Assembly: GCA_013396995.1 (NCBI GenBank)
Contig: VWZP01010230.1
Coordinates: forward strand, 294,830-358,829
Direction: 5' to 3'
DNA from: Dicaeum eximium
Taxonomy: Eukaryota > Chordata > Aves > Passeriformes > Dicaeidae
Length of the DNA: 64,000 bases
The position numbers and the translations under genes were made by a program. Below the pieces are notes generated by a model, which worked only from the letters and a program-made list of their open reading frames with translations, ran no database searches and was not told the origin of the DNA. This document shows positions 23,206 through 35,700 of this stretch, piece by piece; the first letter of the stretch is position 1, and every line of letters begins with the position of its first letter.

Positions 23206-25686
23206 ACATCTTTGAAACAAAATTTACCCTTGGCTTTATTCTGACTTGTTCTGGACTGGAATGATTCTGAACCTGGTTCTATTTTGTAGTTATTTTCTTT
23301 TTCTTTATATATATATATACACNAATCTACAGAACAGGATTTTTTAATATCACTCTGAAATAATGAAAACTAGTCTGTAGAAATATACATTTCTGTTTAA
23401 AACAAACTGTTTTATGTGTCTAGTAAACATCTATCTAAATATTTGTAAGCATTCACAGCCCCTGCCATACCTATCCTTTGGATCATTCCAGAAAGGCAAC
23501 ATATCTTGCATAAATATCTCACTGTACTCCTTGTTAAATTAAGACGTGTATTTGTGAATCTGGCATAATTTACAGCTAGATTATCTGACTTCCAGTCTCC
23601 TTCCCTAATTATTGAGTCACATTCTTGGTAAAAAAATACCAACTTGAATTTGATCTTGCTTCCAGTGGAACAAAATTATTACAATGCAAGTTATCAATCA
23701 GTTACAAACACTTTGTGTTTGGAAAAAAAACACCCAGTTTTGTATTTTAAGCTTTATCAAAATGTTGTTACTTGCAGCTATTCTAATTTCTTTTTGCCTT
23801 TTACAAAAGAGGCAGCCTTCTCATTTACCTTTGCAAATTTATGGTGGACAATTAGCAATTTGTATTTCTTCTCCAAAGACCAACCTCATTATTGTCACAA
23901 GCAGCTACAGGCTGAGCAGTCTCCCTGAACAGGTGTCAGTTAAAACTTCTGCCACTCTTAGGCTGCTGAGTGGAATTATAGTTAGAAAATATCCCTATGG
24001 AAATGGCTGTAGAAGGCTCTGTTTGTTCTCCTTCAGTCTTACATGTGTGAATCAGTCTCTTAACTTGCAAGTAGGATTATGTAGGACAATATCTAGCAGC
24101 CTAAAACATCCAGTGCTTGAAATGCCAAAGGTGATCCTTTCACCTCCTGTGTCACTCTGCAATAAGAATTATTCAGCTTGACTTTCGCAGACAGCCTTAA
24201 TAATGATTCCCAGTGTCAGATACCTCTCCTGTTCTGGCCAGGGTCCAGCAGTGAATCAGAAATAAATACTTGATTCACCCTGTGCAACTCAGAATTGAAG
24301 CTTACCCCAGACCCAGAAATTTCCACAATGTCAATCTTCTGACCATAACTGATCTTTTAAAGTGGGTATTTTCCAACTTGATATGGGAAACATATTTCCA
24401 ACAGAAAAACCTCAAACAGCATAATAATTGCAAATCAATAACTGCATGTAATGACCCAGTTAAAAGGGAAGCATGAATTTTGGAGCCAATTTTCTTCAAG
24501 CTACAAGAAAAAAGGTTATCTACCAAAGTCAAAGCCATAAACTGAAATTTAACAAATAGAATATTTCCCTTGACTTCAGTGGGTTTATTCAGTGATGACT
24601 TGATATAGGGGGAGTTTAGGATAATGTGAACTGATAATGTGGCAGTTTCTAAACCAGAATGCTCTTAGGTGCTAAGATGAAAAATGTGCATGGTGTCTAA
24701 AGAGACATTACTTCTATCATTGCTACATTTAACCCCATGAGGGGCCCTGCAGCCCTGGGTATACACACATGCATGAAAATATTTTCAGATAAAAAGATCA
24801 ATCATGCATTAAGACTAGCTGTAGATATTATGAACTTCCAACTTCATTTTTGTTCTCAGTTGCAAGAAAATTAAATTTATTTCATGAAATTCTGCCCTGC
24901 AGGCAAGTGCTTCTCTTGGCTGCCCAATATTATTATCATAGTTTTGTATTCAAAGTGCATATTGGATTTTGCTACTGGCACTGCTGATTTCTTTTTATTC
25001 AGTGCTGCAGTGGCTGAAGTAAATTTCATACTCCAAATCACAAACTTTGTACTTGATTTACTTCAGTTCTTCTGTACTTGGAAAAATTTACTTTTTTTTA
25101 GGATGTAGCGGTTTGGTGGGTTGGATTTATTTCATTTTTTGATTGCACTGTGGCTGTGCATTGGATTCTTCCTCTCTGTTTTCTATGACTTCTTTTCCTT
25201 TCTCTTTTCCAACCCCTGTAAAGCTTCCTGACACTCTCATTTCCTTTCCAGTTCTCAAGGCCTGCTGCAAACAGGTCCAGGGCTGAAATGCTGTCTTTGT
25301 CACAGCTGATACAGGAATGAAGGGACTGAGCTTCCTGTCAATCTGAAATGCAAACAGCATTGAGGGATGGCTTTTCTCCTGCTTGGTCCTGATGGGACAC
25401 GCATGTTAAGCCTGCAGGAGATTCTTATCAGTAGAAAAATTATGCTCTTGAGCTGAAAATAAATTTGGGGAAAAGAGTAGGGAAAACACCAGAGTGCCTG
25501 CAGGGTTTTGGACAGGCTGCTGCTGAGGACTGTAAATTGTACCCTGTGTGTAAATCTCCTTCTCATCATCTGCTGGTATTTACTTTTCTGGGGAAGTCCA
25601 CATGTTGCTGTAGAGCTGGAAGGATCAGGTTGGTTGCATGGTGGTCATGTGGGAGACTCCTGTGATGACACATCCCTTTATTCTTG
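23206..25686. other. Gene-free stretch
   Basis: No gene is supported. A 165-codon plus-strand frame at 23684-24181 has no recognisable domain, and its length is near the maximum expected by chance here. A short (TA)n run with an ambiguous base lies at 23306-23323. Confidence 0.55.
23306..23323. repeat. Short (TA)n run ending in an ambiguous base
   Basis: Seven TA units are followed by CAC and an N at 23323. The N probably reflects unresolved repeat length or a polymorphism. Confidence 0.9.
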
Positions 25687-25692
25687 GTTGTG
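25687..25692. repeat. Left target-site duplication (GTTGTG)
   Basis: GTTGTG immediately before the LTR matches 26081-26086 exactly. Confidence 0.9.
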
Positions 25693-25923
25693 TGTTGGTA
25701 GATAGGGGCCCCCCACTGCGGAAGATTTCGAGCTGTACGCGGAAGACAGGGCCTGTCTCTCCCCCTCCCAGTGGCATGCAGGATGTAAGAGACCTTATCT
25801 CTAAGACCATGCATACCTCCTTACTAACTCAGCACTTTTTGCTCATTCCAGTAGTTTTCCACTCCTTAAACTAACCCTGAAACCCAGCTACCTTTTCCTG
25901 TGGCGTAGGATGAGCCCCTCATC

Positions 25924-25977
25924 TATTTAAACCCACGATGTGAGATAATAAACGCCATTTTGACCTTTACACACCAC
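25924..25977 (+). promoter_or_regulatory. LTR core: TATA-like box, AATAAA and short R region
   Basis: TATTTAA (25924-25930) lies about 30 bases upstream of the expected transcription start at about 25954 (GCCATTTT), with AATAAA (25947-25952) in between. A polyadenylation signal located just upstream of the cap site is characteristic of avian alpharetroviral LTRs. Promoter activity today is unknown. Confidence 0.7.
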
Positions 25978-26056
25978 ATTGGTGTCTGTGTCTTGTCATT
26001 GGACCGAGTGACCCTGTTAGAGGGTTGTTGGGCTGTTTTTGTAAAACCAGGTCGCC

Positions 26057-26079
26057 GTTGCCTTTTATCAGAAGGCAAC
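26057..26079 (+). other. Terminal U5 hairpin of the alpharetrovirus-like LTR
   Basis: GTTGCCTT (26057-26064) and AAGGCAAC (26072-26079) are perfect inverted arms around a 7-base loop, one base from the LTR end. It occupies the place of the U5 inverted-repeat stem known in avian sarcoma/leukosis viruses, which takes part in initiation of reverse transcription. The arm sequence differs from the chicken viruses while the pairing is kept, which supports a conserved structure. Confidence 0.7.
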
Positions 26080-26080
26080 A

Positions 26081-26086
26081 GTTGTG
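26081..26086. repeat. Right target-site duplication (GTTGTG)
   Basis: Exact match to 25687-25692, directly after the terminal CA of the LTR. Confidence 0.9.
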
Positions 26087-26098
26087 ACTACCAAGATT

Positions 26099-26228
26099 CC
26101 TTTTTTTATGTTTATTGGTTTGGGTTGGTTGGGGTGTTTTTGTTGGTTTAATTTTTTGGTTGTTTGTTGTTTGGTTTTTTTTTTTGGTTGGTTGGTTGGT
26201 TTTTAATTTTTTATTTTTATTTTTTTAG
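26099..26228. repeat. T/G-rich low-complexity tract next to the LTR
   Basis: Runs of T mixed with GGTT and GGTTTG units extend over about 130 bases, starting just after the right target duplication. This is flanking DNA, not part of the LTR, as the duplication shows. Confidence 0.85.
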
Positions 26229-26884
26229 ATACAGAGGTTGTATTTTAACTTTTCTAGGTGGATGCAGCTGTTTTGAAGTCTGGAGGTATGGAGTGCCTCT
26301 GCCCATCAACGTAAATTGCATTTCCAACAGTACATAGGTAAATAAGTACCAAACCTTAGTACAGTAAGTTTCTGAAATCCCTAAAAATGAAGCAAGCCAA
26401 ACAAAGTGAAAAGATGCTACTTTCTTTATCACCTCTGTCTTGTTTTATTCCTTGAACAGAAACAGGCTCAGTTTTAGGTAATTTTCTAAATTTCAAGTCA
26501 CTGAAGTTTCACCATGATTATCTTTGGATTTAGGGGTTATACCCTCTTCCTTGGCTTGGAAGAAGATCAAAATATAAGCAAATGAACATTTTTATTTCTT
26601 TAATGCTTTATTTCCTTTTTATTTAAATTCCTGTCAAATTTGCCACATCCCATTGTTTTTTTAAAAATTGTGTTTATTCTATTGGAGATATATATGGAAA
26701 AGTAAGGTGACATTTTTTCCTTACAGTCATAATTATTTATCAAGGATTATTTCCAAGGAAAAAACTGTTATGATTAAATTTGGAATGATGTCTGTAGCAC
26801 AGGTAAGAGACAGTTACTCTCTAGACCATCCTGTTAATGTCTTTCCCTCAGTAAGAAAGTCCTTTTTTTCTGGGACGGCCTTAC

Positions 26885-26925
26885 AAAAAAAAAAAAACCC
26901 AAAAAAAAACAAACAACAAAAAAAA
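26885..26925. repeat. A-rich tract
   Basis: Runs of A are broken by CCC and single C bases. It is low complexity and no adjoining retroposon is recognisable. Confidence 0.9.
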
Positions 26926-27537
26926 TTATATCCAACAATAAATCCCATAAGTTTGTGTTTAAAAACTTTTTTGAAATTGATTTTTTGGTATTCAAATATT
27001 GAGGATAATGCTAGCTTTTCTGAGCTGAACTATAAAAAGAAATAATTTTGAGAAAGGGTTTCTTCTCTTCCCAGAAGCTCTCGTGATTTGAAGAGTTGTG
27101 CGGTAAATCTCATCGCACACATTTCATGTGCTGTTTAACACCACAATTAATAAGCTTAGCATTTGGAGCCAAGGTGATTCCTGGCTTGGCAGTGTTTTCT
27201 GTAATTTGGAGAAGTGAGTTTTGGAATAGAAATGAAAGTTCCTGGCTCCTCACAGAAAACACATTATATGCTTGGCTGCTGAGTACCTCTAAGCCCCACC
27301 AGTACCAAAGGAATGTGTGAATTTTGTATGGTTTTCCTGACAAGGTAAATAACCCCCTGTCAGCTGTGTTGCTATTCTTTTAGAAGTCAACATCTTCAAG
27401 ACTTTGAACATTTTGTTTCTGTTATGCTGATACACTTCTGGATCATTTCCTAAAAGCTCTTAGAGCCCTGATGCAGGAAATAGGGCGAACACTCCAAGCT
27501 CTTTCTTAACTGAGAAATCAGGAGACAAAACTGGTGG

Positions 27538-27582
27538 GGTTTTTTTGTTTCGTTGGTTTTTTTGTTGGTTTTTTTTTTAATT
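27538..27582. repeat. T/G-rich tract
   Basis: T-runs are separated by G, CG or GG. It is a low-complexity tract similar in style to those at 20732 and 26099. Confidence 0.85.
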
Positions 27583-30500
27583 TTTATTATTTGGCCAAAC
27601 ACACATTGAAGGAAATGACACTGACTTTCAATATCTGATAGATAGGGAAGGAGAAAGGAAACCGGGATTATTCTTTATCTTGGGCTGAGAGTTGGCTTAT
27701 TCCACTATGAGGAGGTGACATTGTCCTGCCTAGTGACTCACTGAGTTCTCTTTCAATGGGCCTCTGATTATACCTGGTCATAGACTCAGTAGATCTGAAA
27801 TGCCTTAGTGGATGATGATGACATTTTTGTGTCTAAAAAGTGTGAATCAGGAAATTACCACGGTTCTCTGCTGAACTGGTACAAGCCTGTCCTCCCTTAT
27901 TTCACCAGTTAATTCAGAGATTTGGAGCACCAGTGAAAAATAACTGAAAGCAGAGATGCAGGTGGGTTGAGGCTTTAAGAGCACAAAGATTTGGAAAAAA
28001 GAGACTTAGCTTGAAGCTACAGTAATAGAGAAATACCTTTTTCTCTGGAACTCACAGCTCCTGTATTTACTTCCTTCTAACTCAGAGCAAGCCTGTACAT
28101 TTTTAATTTCTCTGCTGTGGAGTTTTTACCTCCTATCCTTCAAGATTTTCATTTCAATAAACAAAATTGTTCTGAAGTTGTTTTTTTGCTTTCCTATAGC
28201 TTGTTTTTCCATGGCAATTTTCAAATCCCAGGATTGCAGCAAGCTCTCAGTTCGCAGAATCATTCCTATAGCTAATCCTCCCTCTTTTCCTTTACTCCTC
28301 AGCTGATTGTTCGTCCTTTTAAACTTCACACTCTCACCACCAAAAACCTAGACATTCTTAGGAGCATAACTTGAGAAGCAGCACAGACCTCAAAAATGTC
28401 ACTGAACTCAGAAGTCTCACAACAAAATCCTTTCTCTGCTTAAACAGGATGCTATCAAGGGGTCTGGGCCAAAATTAAAGCAGAAAAATACTATTTGTAT
28501 AGGGCATTTCATATAGTATTTTAAGTGATTATTTGGACAACTGAAAAAAAAATTGAGTAAATATAATTCCTGCCATTCTTGAAATCCATGAAACAAACCA
28601 ACGACCACCTCCAAAGGATTGCTCTTTCTCCCGCTTTGAATTTTACTTCCTCCATTTCCATGGCTTCCCAGGTGTGTGCTCATCCCAGCACTCAGTGCTG
28701 TGTTTTCTGAAATGTCCAATTTGACTTAGAGACAACAGGCTGATTAAACTGTTCTCACTTTACCACCAACCAGTTTGCATCTGTCTGTGTCCCTCCTCTA
28801 GTGTTAACTTTGACACTGCTTTACAGGGAGTGAGGATCTGCACTCAGAAATGTCAATTATGCTTCAAACAGGCCCTCCTAATGAAATGTGTGCATTTTGA
28901 GTCAGGGCAGAAGCTTCTCTGGATGTGCAAAACTTTTGAAAATGTGTTAGAGCAACATAAGGCTGTTCCCCAGTGAAAGGCCTTCAAAATGAAATCCCAT
29001 GAGGATTTGTTGTTATAGGGCTATTCCCTCTGGGAAAAGCAAGGGGAGTACTGGAGCTGTTTCCAGCACAGGCAGAAGGACAAATAAACAGGGGGAACAC
29101 TAGGGTCTCAGTTTGGGGAAAGTGAAGGAAAACAAAAACTTTATCAAATCCTGTGCTAGCAGGAACGAGCATGGCAGGGCTCGAAGCAGAGCCCAGGAGA
29201 TTTCAGACCTCTGGGAACAGGGAAAGCTGGGACATTGGAATGGGAAACTGGGCCACCAGTAACATTTTGTGCTTCCTCTGTGCTGTTCTTGTGATCTTGG
29301 TCATTGGCAAAAAACCATCTCCTGCCAGGGGTAGCTGATCTCTCACAGCCCAGACAGGAGAGTGCTGCTGGAATTCTCCACCTCCAGACTTCTGACTGAA
29401 AATAAATCGATTGCACAGGAAGTACCTCTGCTTTTTCCCAGCCAGAGGTGAACCTTTCAGATTTGCTGATCAGCCAGTGTTATTTTAGATGGAAATTATG
29501 ATACTTTGCACCTGGCTGTGCTTGGGAAGTCTTTTTGTCATCATTATTATTTTAAAGAAAGGAAAGGACTCATGGATTTGTAAGACTGGGAGGTGGGAAA
29601 ATACAAGATGAGTTTTAATGTCAGCCTTTGTGCAAAGGAATTGTACTTCTCCTGAGGCTGCTGTTATTCAAGCAGCCAGAATCTGAATATCCTTGAATCC
29701 CTTGAAAGTGGTTTCCTATTTTCAATCTTTAGGTAAATCAGGCTTGCTACTATTCCTGCTGTTTAGGCTTCCCTAATGGCTATAATATTCTTTCCTTCCT
29801 TTCTGTTTTCCCCAGTGTTTTTCCTCTTGTTGGTGGCTTCCAGATTTCTTGTGGCATTAGTAAATACTTTGTGCAAATGTGCTTTCTGACCTTGCAAATG
29901 AAGTGGAAAATCTTATAAGCAAAAGCCTAATGTTTAATAAAACATTAAAAATTATATGTATCAAAGCTAAGTCCAAGTGAATTAAAAGAATGCAAAAGCT
30001 ACAGAAATAAAGCCTCCAAACAGACCTGCCACATTCACTTGGCTTCTGGTTTTGAAATGAGCTGAAACCAGGTATTGCAGACTGAGAATATGCTTTTAGA
30101 ACAATCTTTTCTGAAATCTGGGCATCAGGGCTTCTCTCTGGAAAGTGTGGGGGAAAACCTTTCTTTGCCACTTTCCTTGAAGGTATCTAGCAGAATGAGC
30201 CTACTTGAAGGTGATAATGAATATATCTTGCTGCACTTCTATTGCTCCCTACTAAATTATTTTCAGAAGTCTTGGTGTTCCGATGGGTAGCAACTTTATT
30301 GAGTTTGCCAATTTTAATCCTGGGCTGGAAATCCCTTAGGTGTGTCCTGTAAGAGATTCCTAATTGTAAATCTTTGCATTTAGGTGTTGCTAAATCAATT
30401 ATTGAAATTTAAACCTGGTGATATCTAATGAAAACATTGCCCATTTTTCCAATTCTCCTTTCTTTGTTAAAAAAACAAAGACAAGAAAAGACTGCAAAGA

Positions 30501-32521
30501 GGATTCACATCTCTTTTGTTTGCAGAAATTATGACAAGATTACAATTTTCCAGTATTACATGGTTTTCTGGAAGTCTAGATTTGTCAATATGGATAAGCA
30601 AGACTATATTATGCTTCTGAAAAAAAGGTAATATTTTTTTTCCCAACTGCCTTTCATTTTTCCAGTGAAATCTTCTCAGAAGTAGCCTAAAATAAAATTA
30701 TTATATGAAATCATTAATAGAATTGATGTAGACTGCCATTTCTTTTATATAGGATTAACCTTCCTATAACTTTAACTGTATTAAAATTTTCAGTAATATC
30801 AAAATGATAAGTTAACAGAATGCCTAGATGGTTATCTTTTGCTTATCTTTGACACTTTGTATTTTAATCCCATTCACACTGAGTCTATTAAAAAAAAACC
30901 AACAAAACCTTGTGCAGGCACATTTAAATTCTCTGTTCCTTCCACATATTTTGTGGAGCCCGTTATTTGATCCATAACTTCTTGCTGCAGTGCACAAAAG
31001 GCACAATTATTCTGTTTAACTTTCTTATCAAGAACTCTTATTTATCATCAGGTCAGCACAGTGCTACATCTTTGGCTGAGGATCTTTGTGCCAGGAAGGA
31101 TTTTCTCCTTAAAGGAACATGGAAGTATGCTGCACATTGTAATAATTTTTTTCTGAAATGGAGGGGTGGAAAAAGTCCTTTAACTTGGTCAAAACCAATA
31201 GTCAGATTATTTTTCTTCCTAAGAGTTTTGGAAGAGGATTTGGTTTACTTTGAGTACGATGGACATGGGCTTGGAAGGTTTTACCCAGTGAATAAAATGA
31301 GCCTTAGCTGCAAAATGATCAGTCCCACATCCCAAATTCTCCTGAGCTTAATGTTTGACACAAACCCACTGGTACCAGAATTTTCTTCTAGGCGTACTGA
31401 TGTGAATGTCATAGTTGCAATTTTTTTAAAGAGATGGAATACAACAATATCCCAAAGGCCTAAAAAATGACAGCAGTATTTGATTTAAAAAAAAAAATAC
31501 TAGGACATAATAAATTACCTGCTTAATATTCAGGCTTATGTTAGGAGGATTTTTTTCATGCATCATGTGGTACTTTAAGATTACTCAGAAAAATATAAAA
31601 ATACAAAGACCTCCTTTAAATTTCTACAATAATTCTAGAATTTTTGGAGAACACTTTTTTCCCATAGATGATGGCCCCATGAAATGGGCTGACTTGTTAC
31701 TGCATTTACATTTTTATAGTTTTTAAGGAAGCCTTCTGATGATGACAAACACCAGCAGAAAGAGGGAATGAATTAGGTCTTTCTGATGGCGTAAGATCAA
31801 GTGCTGCAAATCAATCTGAGTTGAAAATACTACACCGACTGTTGAAAAAGGGAACATCTGATCACAAAATTAACATTGAAGACCAAAGCTCAGCAAGAAA
31901 CCAAACTTAAAAGCCTTCTGTGATGAAAACCATGATTGCAAACCAAGTCGAGACAGTGAGGATGTCATGGACAAGGAAAGCCTTTAGAAAACTGGAACTA
32001 TCCTTAAACTTTCCTGACTTCCCCTGTTTTGTTTAGACTGTCAGGAGATAGAAACTTCTTTTTAAACTTCTTTTTAAAAGGTTGTTTGCAAAGCCTTCCA
32101 AAAATCCGCATAATTTTCAGCTTGAGCTGGTTAACAGCTCTGTTTGTTTATATGTGCAGTTTTAAGATTGCCAATATTACCCAGAGTGTGAGTTGAGTTC
32201 TCTTTCGCTATAAACCAATAAAAAGGCAGATAAATTTTACACAGCTTTGCCTTTTCCCACTTATTATAAGTAAAGAAGATTTAAAAGCTGTTTATATTGT
32301 GCTGCTCAACAAGCTGATTTTGGCTGCCCTCGGTAGTTCTGACATACACACAGTGAACACCACAAATCGTGGCTGCTTTTTCCAACTCCCCTCTACTCTG
32401 AGGGATTGCTTGCTTAGGACTGCCACACTTACATGGTGAGTTGAACTGAAGATGCCAAAAATGTTAGGACCTACATAAATCTGAATGGTAGTTTCTCTTA
32501 CATCCAAAATATCATTGCCGA

Positions 32522-32538
32522 TTTTTTTTTTTTTTTTT
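32522..32538. repeat. T17 homopolymer
   Basis: Seventeen consecutive T bases. A microsatellite-type mononucleotide run. Confidence 0.95.
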
Positions 32539-35500
32539 GCGATTCCCCTTGATGTTTTGTGGGTGGTCTGGGTTTGTATTTTTTCCTGTTTGAAACAGGT
32601 AGATGGCTACTTGTTTGTCAGGCTGGGCCAGAAATAATTTGCACTGATGACTTGCAGCAAGTGATCTTGACATAGTATAAGGTTTTCAGTAGAATTGTTC
32701 TACTTCCAGCAGCAATAGTGTCAGGCCTGCAGTTCTTATTTTACTGTAGTTTAAGAGTGTTTTAATCACACTCATGAATCTCTCTCTCTCCAGAGTACAG
32801 ATGGCTAACATTTATTCAAAGAATTATGACAAAGGAAGAGTTAGATTAAGTTTGTTCTTGAAAAGAGAAGCTATTAAACTATTTCAGTCTATTTGACCAA
32901 TAATAGTTTTATTTCCTGGAACTACTGAAATCCTAATGAGGAAATGAGTATTTATCCCAAAATGTATTTTATATTCAATCTCATTGTGTAGCATGACTCC
33001 ACTAAGAAAGGCCTTCCAAAGGCCAAACCTAAACTATTTTGCTGCCATTATATTCCAGATAAGCACTAAATTCTCCCATATACTTTTTACCCACCAAAGA
33101 TCTTTCCTAATAAAATCTCATTTTGGTTTTGTACATTGCAGAGCGACTTTCTTTTAAACAGTATCTTTCAATGAAGTCTTCAAGGCCTTTTTATTGCTAG
33201 AGCAAGAATGTGAGTTTCATTATACTCCTGTGTGGTTAGAAATATTACTAGATCATCTCTATAGCTGGGGAACAAATGTAACAAAAATGGTGAAGCGTTG
33301 TGATGGTCACTGCTCAATCATCTGGGCTATCTAGCAGAATTTGGAGACCAGAACTGAATTAGGTGTGCAGCTTATCACAAATCAGAAGTGGGCATTTTAG
33401 CTTCCTACAAAAATAGGGATTAATTTTAACAGTAGAACACTAGTTATTTAGTACAAGAAATCAGATAGAGGTTGTTGTGTTACAGGATATTTGGAAGATT
33501 AGGTGCTTTTTTCTCCCCTACTTGTGCATTGGATTTTTCTTTAGTTTTAGTCACTCTGATGGATTTGAATAGCTTTATTTAAAAGAATGAAAACAAATTA
33601 CTTCTACATGAGGGGTAGAGAAGTGATTTTTCTTTTCTGTCTTGAATTAGATCTGAGGAAAATGATTGAAATCCTGCCTTGTGTGGGTGGTTCTCTTAGA
33701 CTTCTGCTGCCACTATTTTGGATTAATTATTAGTGAAACTACATCACAACCCTCCTATGAACCAAGTGAGTTCTCTAAACACTGGGTAAAAGTCATGCTC
33801 ATTCTCTCCTTTATGTCAGCAAATAATTAAGTTGTGCAGATGAAAAATATTTAAAGAGAGGACAGGGAGAATTCAGGATTTACATGGGGAAAGAATAATA
33901 ACATTGTCTTCTGACTCTTTCTCAAAATTATCTGGAGCAAAGGTAACTGTTTTGTGTGCTCTGTAAAGACCAGCAGGGTCCTGGAATATAAGTAAACCTG
34001 TTTTCTATAAACTGATGTGTCTTGGACTCATGATGGACACAGAGCTTGCAGCTGAAGTGCTTTTGGAAGAACAAAGGAACTCTGAGGCTGGAGAACTCAG
34101 TTTCTACAGGACTAGGCAGCAGCTGAGGAAAGCTTCCGAAGAGATGTCTATTGGAGTAGCTACCTGTTGGGGAGGCAGACACAAAGCTGACTTCCCCAAG
34201 GTGCATTTTTGCTAATTAATAACATCCAATAGGCATGTAGAAAGAGGAGCCAGGACAACTCTGAATGCCCTGAGAGGATACTGCAATGAGAATTGGAGCC
34301 TTTCCTTGCAGCGCTTTAAGATCCGTCTCTTCAAAATAGGCAAATACGCAAAAAAATGTTTTATTAGAAATGTCCACAGTGAATATCCCTGCATGGCTTT
34401 ACACAGCCACAGTTGTACTGGATTTGAGCCCAAGAAGCCAGAATTGCCCGAGTAGCCCTTGTCTGTCACGAGGTGGCACTGCAGAGTAGGTTTGCAAGTA
34501 CAGCCCTTGGGAATCCTTCAAGGGCAAATTTCTCTGGGAGAAGTTTGTGATTTCTGCATGGCTTCAGATTCTCAGTTTTCCTCGGAGTCTGGAGATGTGG
34601 ACAACTTGCAAACTGCCTGCAGTCACAGCATGAAATTACATTTTCTTGAAATTATTCTTATGCAAGTCTATTTAATTAAAAATTACAATGGGTAGTGTTT
34701 TACAGGTATGATGAAGACAGAAAAAAACCCCAAACCAGCAGAAACTCAGCAGTAATGGCAGTGAAAAATCTGTCCAATATCACAACAGGGTAAACAATAA
34801 GTCACTGTATCAATTTACTTGATTAGAGCTATCAACAGAATGCATCTTTATTGATTCATTTCTGTGGGGTTGATACAACATCTTGAACTGGCATTAAAAT
34901 GCTGGGATTTAACATCACAGTATTCAAGGGGCTCAAGACCAAGAGTTACAAAGAGACAAGGTGGAGAAACTGCACTAGCTGAATGGTCCCAAGGGGACAG
35001 AAATCAGATGATCTTGGTAAAATGAGGAACTAGAATTGCTTCCACAAAGTGTGTAATAGAATCAGCAGGTTTTACTTGGATTCCCATCTACAGGGTGACT
35101 GAATCCTGTTAGCAAAGTCACTTCTCTTTCTCAGGGGAGGGAGAGAATGAAGAGAAGTTTTCTTTTCTTTGCTACAAACCTTGCTTTGCCAAAACAATTA
35201 GAAACATTACCAAATTATTCATTCAAACCTACTAGGATTAAGATTAGTGTCTATAGCTAAGGACCACTTTAGTGCTGGCCCATCTCCCTGGCTGATTATG
35301 CTGAGCTCAGAGGTGACATCCTCTAACAACACACTCCTATTCAAGGTTTATCTCCCCTCACTCTGTGCTGGAGTTGACAAGACAACCTTCCAGCAGGGAA
35401 TAATGAAGGAGAAATGAGTGTTTGTGGAGTGCTGCAGGAACGGGGCCCTGTAGTGGCTGCTGTCCCTCTGGTGGGTCACATAACACCTGCTGCCCCTTCC

Positions 35501-35647
35501 CTCTGCCCTTGCTCCCCCCAGTTTTGTCATGCGAGATGAACTGCAGAATTTCTCTTTGGTATCTGGAGAAACAGAGTTGTAGATGGTTCTGCCTGTTTGC
35601 TAATTTGTGACATTTGCAATGTTGAAGAGCTGTACTCTTGGGCACAT

Positions 35648-35700
35648 ATTGACATTTAATTAGGAAAATTACTCTGTGTTGGCTAGATCTAAATGTCAAT
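35648..35700. repeat. 11-bp perfect inverted repeat in an AT-rich segment
   Basis: ATTGACATTTA (35648-35658) and TAAATGTCAAT (35690-35700) are perfect reverse complements separated by 31 bases. The surrounding 250 bases carry several TAATTA-type homeodomain cores. This is compatible with a conserved regulatory element but could also be chance in AT-rich DNA. Confidence 0.6.

Larger units (their letters stand above)
25693..26080 (+). mobile_element. Solo LTR of an alpharetrovirus-like endogenous retrovirus (388 bp)
   Basis: The element starts TGTTGGTAG and ends AAGGCAACA, and is flanked by an exact 6-bp duplication (GTTGTG). Its 3' half follows the avian sarcoma/leukosis LTR plan. TATTTAA is at 25924-25930. 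An AATAAA lies just upstream of R at 25947-25952. R/U5 begins GCCATTTTGACC and runs into ACACCACATTGGTGT (25971-25985). An 8-bp inverted repeat ends the LTR (26057-26064 with 26072-26079). In avian sarcoma/leukosis viruses the AATAAA also sits in U3 just before the cap site, and a U5 inverted repeat also closes the LTR. No primer-binding site or viral gene follows the right duplication, so this is a solo LTR. The relation is by motif order and partial identity. An ERVK-type relative sharing this LTR layout is the alternative. Confidence 0.92.

Noticed and set aside
23684..24181. 165-codon open frame on the plus strand
   Set aside because: No recognisable domain, low-complexity hydrophobic content, no splice-site context, and a length near what chance gives in 64 kb of this composition.
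29928..29947. 8-bp hairpin around AATAAA
   Set aside because: Such short AT-only inverted repeats are expected by chance in this composition.
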